From Kitasatospora sp. NBC_00240 (lineage in GTDB: Bacteria > Actinomycetota > Actinomycetes > Streptomycetales > Streptomycetaceae), in the NCBI RefSeq assembly GCF_026342405.1, contig NZ_JAPEMU010000001.1, positions 248,001 through 312,000 on the forward strand: DNA of 64,000 nucleotides, written 5' to 3'. Position numbers and translations under genes: made by a program. This document shows, piece by piece, positions 54,663 through 61,675 of the stretch. Position 1 is the stretch's first letter. Every line of letters begins with the position of its first letter. Under the pieces are notes generated by a model. That model was not told the DNA's origin. It searched no databases and worked only from the letters and a program-made list of their open reading frames with translations.

Positions 54663-54688
54663 CCCCGGCCCGACCCGCGGGCACCCCC

Positions 54689-54748
54689 TTCCCCGGGGCG
54701 CGACATCAACTGACCCGCTTCCCCGGGGCCCGAGATCACCTGACCCGT
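54689..54748. repeat. Imperfect 30-bp tandem duplication
   Basis: Two adjacent 30-bp units (54689-54718 and 54719-54748), both starting cttccccgggg, differ at only a few positions. They fill the spacer before the anti-sigma-like gene and may reflect slippage. Confidence 0.75.
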
Positions 54749-54810
54749 CGGCGCCGCAGGCCGGACCGGTCCGGCCGGGCGACAGCAACGAATACCGGAC
54801 GGAGGCTGCC

Positions 54811-55260
54811 ATGACCGCGCTCGTCGTTCCCGATCACCGTCCCTGCCGGGCGGAGTCCGACCTGTGGCGGCTGCCCCCGGACGGGCGGGCGGCGCAGCTG
54901 CTGCGGTCCCGGGTGGCCGGCCAGCTCTGCGAGTGGTGCCTGTCCGAGCTGGGCCCGGATCTGGCGCTGATCGCGAGCGAGCTGGCCGGGAACGCCGTCC
55001 GGTACGGGCGCCCGCCGTTCTGGGCGAACCTGCACATGCTGACCGACCCGGGCCGCCCGGAGTCCGTCCGGCTGATGGTCGCGGACTTCGGCCCCGGGTT
55101 CGACGTCGCGGACGTCGTCGACTCGTGGCGGCTGGCGGGAACGGCGGACAGCGCACGCGGCCGCGGGCTGCTGCTGGTGGACGCGCTGGCCGACAGCTGG
55201 GGCACCGCGGTGTGGGCGCCGCTGTGCCTCACCTGGGCCGACCTGGCCACCCTCCGCTGA
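54811..55260 (+). CDS. Anti-sigma-factor-like ATPase (HATPase_c_2)
   Basis: A 149-residue serine-kinase-like ATPase of the SpoIIAB/RsbW group: N-box ELAGNAVRYG, G1 DFGPGF, G2 GRGLLLVDALAD. No sigma-factor gene is adjacent, although a sigma/STAS/anti-sigma set lies 3-5 kb away. ATG after GGAGGCTGCC. The target is unknown. Confidence 0.85.
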   Translation: MTALVVPDHRPCRAESDLWRLPPDGRAAQLLRSRVAGQLCEWCLSELGPDLALIASELAGNAVRYGRPPFWANLHMLTDPGRPESVRLMVADFGPGFDVADVVDSWRLAGTADSARGRGLLLVDALADSWGTAVWAPLCLTWADLATLR

Positions 55261-55535
55261 CCCGGGCACCCTGCGCCGACCTGGCCACCCTGCGCCGACC
55301 TGCCACGGCCGGGCGCGGGCGAAGCCCCCGGCCGTGGGAGGGAGCCGCCGCGGGCCGAAGGATTCCGGGCCGGAGCGAGCCGGCACCGGGCCCGGCAGGG
55401 GCCGGTCGTACACTCCCGAAGGGGTGGTAAAAACCTTTTGCGAACGGCGAGTTGATGGAACGCCGATTCCGGGGCAGAAGGTCGTCGAGGGGGCGGCGCA
55501 TCCGGCTCCGTCCTCGGCCCACGGAGGACAACGCG

Positions 55536-56357
55536 ATGGCACTCCCCCGCAACAGACGCCCGCTCCGCGGAGCCCAGGACGAGCCCGCTCCGTCGGCGGC
55601 CGGCAAGCCCACGGCCACCGAGGACCTGGCCCGGCGGAGCCCGGAGACGGCCGACGACCCGGCCCCGAAGGGCGGTTCCGCAACCGTGGAGGAACGCACC
55701 CCGGCGCAGCCGCGGGCCCGGCGCGGACTTCCCTGGTACCTCAGTGTCCCGATCACGCTGGCGGCCATCCTGGCGGTGTTCCTCGCCGCCGCCCGGTTCG
55801 ACCTGCTGCCCGGCCTGCCCAACCCCTTCGCGGAGCGCCAGGTGGACCGCAGCCAGCCGGTCCTCCTCAAGTCCATCCAGGACATGAGCCGTTACACCGG
55901 CGCGACCGGAAACTTCCAGGTGATCATCGACCTGGACAACGACGCCAAGTTCCTGCCCTCGGCCCTGCTCGGCAACCGGACGCTCTACGTGGCCGCCGGC
56001 ACGGTGGGCGCGTACACCGACCTCGGCGCGCTGGGCGCGGACGCCGTGACCGTGTCGGCGGACCGCCGTTCGGTGACGCTCCGGTTGCCGCACGCCCAGC
56101 TCGCCGACACCGCGCTGGATGTGAAGCGGTCGTACGTCTACTCGCAGCAGCGCGGGCTGTTCGACCGGATCGGCGACTTCTTCTCCGGAAATCCCGGCAA
56201 CCTCCAGCAGTTGGAGGTGCTGGCGACCGGCAAGATCCAGACGGCGGCCAAGGACACCGCCCTGGTGGCCACCGCCGAGACCAACACCCGGACCATGTTC
56301 GTGGGCCTGCTGCGCTCGCTCGGCTTCACCACGGTGGACGTCACCGTGGTCGGCTGA
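55536..56357 (+). CDS. DUF4230-type membrane-anchored protein
   Basis: A 273-residue protein. A disordered N-terminus and one membrane helix (YLSVPITLAAILAVFLAAA, about residues 69-87) precede a DUF4230-like extracytoplasmic domain: VLLKSIQDMSRYTGATGNFQVI and AKFLPSALLGNRTLYVAAGTV. ATG after GGAGGAC; an upstream ATG at 55452 would add an Arg-rich segment and is less likely. Unknown function. Followed by an 18-bp hairpin. Confidence 0.82.
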   Translation: MALPRNRRPLRGAQDEPAPSAAGKPTATEDLARRSPETADDPAPKGGSATVEERTPAQPRARRGLPWYLSVPITLAAILAVFLAAARFDLLPGLPNPFAERQVDRSQPVLLKSIQDMSRYTGATGNFQVIIDLDNDAKFLPSALLGNRTLYVAAGTVGAYTDLGALGADAVTVSADRRSVTLRLPHAQLADTALDVKRSYVYSQQRGLFDRIGDFFSGNPGNLQQLEVLATGKIQTAAKDTALVATAETNTRTMFVGLLRSLGFTTVDVTVVG

Positions 56358-56377
56358 GCGACCCGCCGAGTGCCGGT

Positions 56378-56421
56378 CGTGCCCGGCCGCAGCCGTCGAC
56401 ACCCGGCTGCGGCCGGGCACG
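56378..56421 (+). terminator. 18-bp perfect hairpin after DUF4230
   Basis: Arm cgtgcccggccgcagccg (56378-56395) pairs perfectly with 56404-56421 across an 8-nt loop. Confidence 0.88.
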
Positions 56422-56457
56422 GCCGGTGCCGGGCCCGCAGGCCCCGGCCCTCGATGC

Positions 56458-56660
56458 TCAGGCCTCGCCCAGCACCGTCCGGATCACGTGCCGGGCGTTC
56501 TCCGCCATGGCCGGGTTCGTCCGCCGGTGGTGCGGCAGTGCGACGAGCGCCTGCGAGAGCGTCCGCCCCCGACCGCGGACCCAGGTGGCCTCGTCGCACC
56601 GAGCGCCGCGCGGAAGACCGCCCGGGCCCCGTCCGGCAGCAGGTTCCACAGCGGAGAAGG
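56458..56660 (-). pseudogene. Frameshifted remnant of an aminoglycoside-phosphotransferase-like gene
   Basis: LWNLLPDGARAVFRAALGA is readable in one minus-strand frame (about 56651-56595) and ATWVRGRGRTLSQALVALP followed by NPAMAENARHVIRTVL in another, down to 56458. These two pieces, in order, match the C-terminal helices of APH-family phosphotransferases (…WARGRGWALSQAL…). The catalytic N-terminal half is absent. A dead, truncated gene. Confidence 0.65.
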
Positions 56661-56745
56661 TCCTCCCCGCCCGTGCGGACTCGTGCGGTACGGGTCCGCA
56701 TCGGCCGGGGGCCGTCCGGTGCGGACCGCACCGTGGGGACGGTCG

Positions 56746-57057
56746 TCATCCCGTCGATCGAAGCCAGGCCAGGTACCGGTCACGGAAGTCCGGGCCCGGC
56801 GTCAGCCCGCCCCAGTCGGGGTCGTCGAACCACACCTGCGCCGCGCACTCCCCGGTCACCACCAGGCGGGAGAACATCCCGCAGCCGGCCTCCGCGAGGA
56901 CCAGCGTCCCGGTCACCCGGTAGCCGCTGCGACCAGCCTTGCCCGGTCCCGCCCAGGCCCGGACATGCGGGAACGGCGTCGCCAGGAAGCCGGGCCCGCG
57001 CTCCTGCGCCCGGAGGTCGTGGACGGCGTCCTCCTCGTCCAACTCCTCGGATGCCAA
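56746..57057 (-). CDS. Possible truncated SUKH (SMI1/KNR4)-like protein
   Basis: A 103-residue open frame (TTG start) with GCGMFSRLVVTGECAAQVW and FDDPDWGG then FRDRYLAWL, reminiscent of the C-terminal half of SUKH immunity-type proteins. The conserved N-terminal half of the family is missing. Surrounded by decayed genes, so possibly itself a fragment. Confidence 0.45.
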   Translation of the reverse strand: MASEELDEEDAVHDLRAQERGPGFLATPFPHVRAWAGPGKAGRSGYRVTGTLVLAEAGCGMFSRLVVTGECAAQVWFDDPDWGGLTPGPDFRDRYLAWLRSTG

Positions 57058-57059
57058 GG

Positions 57060-57300
57060 ACCCCGTGGTACGGGCCGGCTGAACCTGGTCGTGGCGGTGT
57101 TCGCCGACGGCGACAGAATCGGGCAGACGGCCGTAGTCGGTGCCGCCCGGCGACCGGCAGGGCTGCCGGCATCGGCGTTGCCGCCACGGGCGTCCAGGGC
57201 GAGGACCTCGATACCCGCCTCCCGGACGTCAGCGATCAAGGCGGCGGTCAGTGCCCGGCCGACACCGCACGCCGATGCTCGACGGTGGCCGCACCCTGGC
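57060..57300 (-). pseudogene. Decayed GNAT acetyltransferase fragment
   Basis: GVGRALTAALIADVREAGIEVLALDARGGNADA, split here as GVGRALTAALIAD and EVLALDARGGNADA, matches the acetyl-CoA loop and following strand of GNAT enzymes. It has no start and breaks into nonsense on the distal side; a neighbouring frame holds ATVEHRRA, which would precede the loop. A frameshifted relic adjacent to the intact GNAT at 57331. Confidence 0.55.
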
Positions 57301-57330
57301 CCGAACAGGCCCCCACCAGCAGGATCACCA

Positions 57331-57867
57331 TCAGTCGCTGTGGCTCGGCCGCCATTCGGCGTCGAGGATGCTGAACATCTCGGAGTCCCGCCAGCCGTCC
57401 CGGATCAACGTGGTGTGCCGATGCCGCCCCTCGTACGTCATGCCGAGCTTGCCCAGCACCCGGGACGACGCGAGATTACGGGGGTCACAGGTCGCGTAGA
57501 TCCGGTGGAGTCCCAATTCGCCGAACCCGCACGACAGAAGCTCTTGCCCGATCGCCGTGCCCACGCCCCGCCCCCAGGCCCTCGGGTGCACGATGTAGGC
57601 GATTTCGCCCTGACCATGGCGACGGCTACGAATGTGCAGCTCACCCATGCCGACGAGTTCGTTCTCGAAGCGGGCAACGTAGACGAATCTCTGCTGACGG
57701 GGGTGCGACCAGGCTTCGACGGCGGTCTGCACGAACGCGCGCGTCTGGTCCTCGGTGTTCGGCCCCCAAGGCTGGTAGCGACAAGCCTCCTCGAGGCCGG
57801 CCCAGGAGTGCACTGCCGGCCAGTCGTCGGGCACGAGCTTGCGCAAAGTCACCACGGATCGGCTCAT
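57331..57867 (-). CDS. GNAT-family N-acetyltransferase (RimJ/RimL type)
   Basis: A 178-residue intact acetyltransferase: AYIVHPRAWGRGVGTAIGQELL (CoA loop around GRGVGTAIG), then HRIYATCDPRNLASSRVLGKLG and MTYEGRHR. ATG start. Substrate unknown. Confidence 0.9.
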   Translation of the reverse strand: MSRSVVTLRKLVPDDWPAVHSWAGLEEACRYQPWGPNTEDQTRAFVQTAVEAWSHPRQQRFVYVARFENELVGMGELHIRSRRHGQGEIAYIVHPRAWGRGVGTAIGQELLSCGFGELGLHRIYATCDPRNLASSRVLGKLGMTYEGRHRHTTLIRDGWRDSEMFSILDAEWRPSHSD

Positions 57868-58011
57868 GAGCGGATCTTGCCAGATCTCGTACGGGCGCGG
57901 GCCCGGACTTCACCGGCCCGCCACCGCCGTCGGACCGAGCCCCGCAGACCGGCGTCACCTTGCGTAACGTCGCGATACACGGCTGGCGTGCCAGTACTTG
58001 TCTGACAAGTC

Positions 58012-58479
58012 CTAAGCCGCCAGGCGTCCGGCGGCGAACTCCAACCAGACCGACTTCCCGCCCTGAACGGGCGTCACACCCCAGCGGTCGGCGAGCTTCT
58101 GGACGATGTGCAGTCCGTGGCCGCCCGGGCGGCCGGGCTCGTAGGGCGAGCGCAGCACGGGCACGGCGGGGTCCCCGTCCAGCACCTCGACGCGCAGCCC
58201 GTCGGTGGAGGCGGTCAGGACGAGTTCGTGCGGGCCGCCGGCGTGCAGGCAGGCGTTGGCCAGCAGTTCGGAGACCACCAGCAGGACGTCGTCCGCGGCG
58301 CTCTGGCCGTGCGGGTCCTGGCCGGCCGACCAGTTCCAGTCGGCGAGCGCCTGACGGGTGAAGTCCCGGCCGCGGGCGACCTGGCCCTTCAGTCCGGACA
58401 GCGCGAGGCGCCGACGCTGCCCGGTGAGGGGCAGGCCCGGGCGCGCCGGCCCCGTGCCCCCGGGAGTCTGGAAACTCAT
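58012..58479 (-). CDS. Anti-sigma regulatory ATPase (HATPase_c_2)
   Basis: A 155-residue RsbW-like ATPase. N-box ELLANACLHAGG, a G1-type loop in DGDPAVP, and G2 in GGHGLHIVQKLAD. ATG after GGGGTGA; an in-frame GTG nine nt upstream is possible. It follows the STAS antagonist and sigma-factor genes on the same strand, as in partner-switching modules. Confidence 0.88.
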   Translation of the reverse strand: MSFQTPGGTGPARPGLPLTGQRRRLALSGLKGQVARGRDFTRQALADWNWSAGQDPHGQSAADDVLLVVSELLANACLHAGGPHELVLTASTDGLRVEVLDGDPAVPVLRSPYEPGRPGGHGLHIVQKLADRWGVTPVQGGKSVWLEFAAGRLAA

Positions 58480-58643
58480 CTGGTTCACCCCGCCATGATG
58501 CTCTGCACTGGTCGACTTCGGCTCGTCCCGGGTCGTTGCCCTGTCCCGGTCCTGCCCCTGTGGTGGTTCGTCTGCCCTCTTCCGGACGGCCGACACACCG
58601 CCGGGGGGCCCGCTCGGCCGAAGATGGCCGGCCGGACGGGGCG

Positions 58644-59033
58644 TCAGCCGGAGGCGACGGCCTCGCCCACCGAGTCGTGGATCGAGAACACGGTGCCCGC
58701 CCCGGTGATCTCGAAGACCCGGGCGACCTGGGGCGCGAGGGCCACCAGTCGCATCGGCAGGTCCGCCGACTCCGCGGCGAGGCGGGTCTGAAGCAGCAGG
58801 TTGAGCCCCGAGGAGTCGCAGAACTGCAGGTCGGCCAGGTCCACGACCAGCATCGGCGGGCCGGCGGCCGTGGCTGCCTCCAGCGCCTCGCGGGCCGGGC
58901 CGAGACTGTCGAGGTCGAGTTCGCCCGCCAGCGAGCAGACCACGGCGCCGTCGACCTGCCGGGTGCCCACGCTCAAGCGGCCCACCGCGCCCGTCGGCCG
59001 CGTCGAGCCCGTACCGGCCTCACCGATTCCCAT
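58644..59033 (-). CDS. STAS-domain anti-anti-sigma factor
   Basis: A 129-residue SpoIIAA/RsbV-like protein with the phospho-acceptor segment LQFCDSSGLNLLL (one Ser is phosphorylated by the cognate anti-sigma kinase). ATG selected at MGIGEAG. Part of the sigma / STAS / kinase set. Confidence 0.9.
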   Translation of the reverse strand: MGIGEAGTGSTRPTGAVGRLSVGTRQVDGAVVCSLAGELDLDSLGPAREALEAATAAGPPMLVVDLADLQFCDSSGLNLLLQTRLAAESADLPMRLVALAPQVARVFEITGAGTVFSIHDSVGEAVASG

Positions 59034-59272
59034 CGCCTTGCACCTTCCCCGGCAGTCTTCCGTACCCTCGCAGGACATCCTGCTCCGTCACGGCTCCGGT
59101 GTGCCGGAGCCCCCCACCCGCGTGGCGTGGGCCGCCTGCGGGACGGTCCGCCCGCGCCCGTCGGCCGGTGCCGGCCGGTCGGGCCCGCGTGCGCCGCAGC
59201 CGACCGGAACCCTACCCCGCCCGCCGCCCCCGGGCCCAGTCCGGCCTGTGGTCCGGGGGATGCCGCGGTCCG

Positions 59273-60187
59273 TCAGTCCTCTTCCGCCAGCAGGCCGCTG
59301 CGCAGCGTGGCGAGGGTGCGCGAGAGCAGCCGGGAGACGTGCATCTGGGAGACGCCGAGCCGGCTGCCGATCTCGGACTGGGTGAGCTCCTCGACGAACC
59401 GCATCGACAGGATGCTGCGCTCGCGTTCGGGCAGGGCCGCGATCAGGGGCTTGACCGCGTGGAGGTTCTCCAGGCGCTCGAATCCCGGGTCCTCGAAGCC
59501 GAGGCGGGCGGTGAGGGCGTTCTCGGCCTCGTCGTCGGTGCCCGCGTCGAGCGAGCCGGCGGTGTGGCTGTTGCTGGCGACCATCCCCTCGATGATCTCC
59601 TCCTCGGTCAGTTCGAGGTGGGCGGCCAGTTCGGCGACGGTGGGTGCCCGGTCGAGGCCCTGCTCCAGTTCGTCGCCGGCCTTGGCGATGGTCAGTCGTA
59701 GCTCCTGGAGCCGGCGGGGGACGTGCACCGACCAGGTGGTGTCCCGGAAGAAGCGCTTGATCTCGCCGATGATGGTCGGCAGGGCGAAGGTGGTGAACTC
59801 CAGCCCGCGTTCCGGTTCGAACCGGTCGATGGCCTTGATCAGGCCGACCGTCCCGACCTGCAGGATGTCGTCCATCGGCTCCCGGCTGTTGCGGAAGCGG
59901 CCGGCCGCGTAGCGGACCAGCGACTGGTTGAGTTCGATCAGGGTGGCGCGGGTGTAGGAGTATTCGCGGGTGCCCTCCTCCAGCGCGGCGAGGCGGACGA
60001 AGAGGGCCTTCGACAGCTGCCGGGCGTCGGCGGGTGCGACCTCGCGGGGGTTCTCGATCATCTCGGTGCCCCGGTCCTCGGCCGCCGGAGCGGTCGCGTC
60101 GACGGCGGTCGCGCCGTGCTCGGGGGCGGGGTGTGTGCGCTCCGTGCCAGGGTCAGCGGTCAGTGCAGCCTTCAGCGACGTCGTCAT
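59273..60187 (-). CDS. SigB/F/G-type stress sigma factor
   Basis: A 304-residue group 3 sigma factor. Region 2: QVGTVGLIKAIDRFEPERG then FTTFALPTIIGEIKRFFRDT (the -10 recognition region typical of SigB/F). Region 4: QSEIGSRLGVSQMHVSRLLS. ATG after GGAAGGACTGCC. An acidic, disordered N-terminus of about 55 residues. Probably controlled by the STAS and HATPase proteins encoded next to it. Confidence 0.94.
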   Translation of the reverse strand: MTTSLKAALTADPGTERTHPAPEHGATAVDATAPAAEDRGTEMIENPREVAPADARQLSKALFVRLAALEEGTREYSYTRATLIELNQSLVRYAAGRFRNSREPMDDILQVGTVGLIKAIDRFEPERGLEFTTFALPTIIGEIKRFFRDTTWSVHVPRRLQELRLTIAKAGDELEQGLDRAPTVAELAAHLELTEEEIIEGMVASNSHTAGSLDAGTDDEAENALTARLGFEDPGFERLENLHAVKPLIAALPERERSILSMRFVEELTQSEIGSRLGVSQMHVSRLLSRTLATLRSGLLAEED

Positions 60188-60308
60188 GGCAGTCCTTCCA
60201 CCGGTTGGCCTCGTGTCCCACCCGGGTACCCGGGTTCCCCCGGTGCACGCCGGTAGGCAGCCGAAGTTCACGACTTCCTCACGGTTCCGTCACAGAGTGT
60301 CGGGAATG

Positions 60309-61265
60309 TCACAGAATGCCAGGGAACATTCTGACGTGCAGGCGCAGTGTGAGGCCGGCGCCGCCGACTCGGGTCTCGACCAGGTCGCAGGGCTGGTGGA
60401 TCATCCAGAGCCCGCGGCCGCCGTCCGCCTCGGCCGCGCCCGGCCGGGCCCGGCCGGCCAGCGAGTCGACCGGCCGGCCGCCGTCGGTGATCTCCGCCAC
60501 GGCGTGCCCGTCGGCCGTCCACAGCCTCAGCCGGCCGAGGCCCCCGCCGTGCGCGAGCGAGTTGGCGGTGGCCTCGCCGACCGCCAGCACCAGATCGGCC
60601 GTCCGGGCCAGGCCCGCGGCCGCCGCCCAGCCGTGCACGTGGTCGCGGACCTGCGCCAGCCGGCCCGGGCCGTACACCAGCTCCCGGGCCCCGGGCGGCT
60701 CCGGAAGCGGGGTGTCGCAGGCCGCGACCATCAGCGCGGGGTCGGTGCAGGCCGGGCCGGGCCGGCTCGTCCCGCCCTGGAGCAGGGTCGGATGGGTGCG
60801 CCGGGCATCGACGAGCACCGCCGGCGGCAGCCCGGTCGTGTCGTAGGGGCACAGGACGGTCGCAGGCATCCCCCGGAAGGCCAGGTTGATCAGCGCCTCG
60901 TGCCGGGTGGCCCCGGTGATCTCGGCCGCCGAGCGGCCCGGCCGGATCGGCTCCCCGACGATCCGCACCGGCCGGCCACGGTGCCCGGCGGCGAACTCCC
61001 GGAGCCGGGCGAGGATCCGCCCGGGATTGCGGCCGAGCGCCGTCATGTCGGCGCTCTCCACCTCACCGGACGCGGGCCCCAGCACGCCCCGGAGCAGGTC
61101 CGGCCGCTCACCGGGCACCGCCACCAGGACGGGTTCGGGCGCCGCCAGGGCCGCCCGGACGAAGCCGCCCACGCCCGCGGCGTAGTCGGCGCTGCCGCGG
61201 TGGAAGAGCGCGGGATGTGCGAACGACCCGGTGGATCGCTCCACGCGGGTCACGCTGGGGGTCAT
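60309..61265 (-). CDS. MEDS-domain sensor with C-terminal HATPase
   Basis: A 318-residue regulator. The N-terminal MEDS domain is about residues 10-170 (HPALFHRGSADYAAGVGGFV). The C-terminal HATPase has VGEATANSLAHGGG (N-box) and ITDGGRPVDSL, GGRGLWMI. RsbA/anti-sigma family form: the MEDS part probably senses a ligand or partner while the ATPase acts on a STAS or sigma protein. GGGAGG precedes the ATG. Divergent from the HAMP-array kinase. Confidence 0.86.
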   Translation of the reverse strand: MTPSVTRVERSTGSFAHPALFHRGSADYAAGVGGFVRAALAAPEPVLVAVPGERPDLLRGVLGPASGEVESADMTALGRNPGRILARLREFAAGHRGRPVRIVGEPIRPGRSAAEITGATRHEALINLAFRGMPATVLCPYDTTGLPPAVLVDARRTHPTLLQGGTSRPGPACTDPALMVAACDTPLPEPPGARELVYGPGRLAQVRDHVHGWAAAAGLARTADLVLAVGEATANSLAHGGGLGRLRLWTADGHAVAEITDGGRPVDSLAGRARPGAAEADGGRGLWMIHQPCDLVETRVGGAGLTLRLHVRMFPGIL

Positions 61266-61675
61266 GGCCGCACACCTCCCGACGTCCGTGGCGTGCCCGC
61301 CGCGTGCCGGGCCCGTACGGTCCGGCTGCAGCCGCGTCTACCCGGCGACCCTCCCGTCACACTTCTGGTGCCGGTCCCCTGGTGGCACTCCCGGTGCCGG
61401 CCAGGCGCGGGACGGCGCGCGGCCGCAGCCCGCGCGCCGGGCGGCGCCGCACCCCGCCCCCGTCCGCCGGTCACTCCCGGACGGGCCAGGACCGGGGTTC
61501 CGCGCCGCAGTGCCCCGGCGCTCCCCTGGGGTAACCTCCAAACGGCTCGCCCGGACCGCCCACCGGCCCCGACGAGCCTCCTGAGGTCCAGGATCGGCAG
61601 CCGAGCGCGGTACGCGCAGAAGCTCCGGGCGGAGTCCGCGGCCCCTACGGCGGACGAGGGGAAGTGCGGGACGGC
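61266..61675. other. Divergent intergenic region between MEDS sensor and HAMP kinase
   Basis: 410 bp with no convincing ORF, repeat or hairpin; probably the divergent promoter region. Confidence 0.6.
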
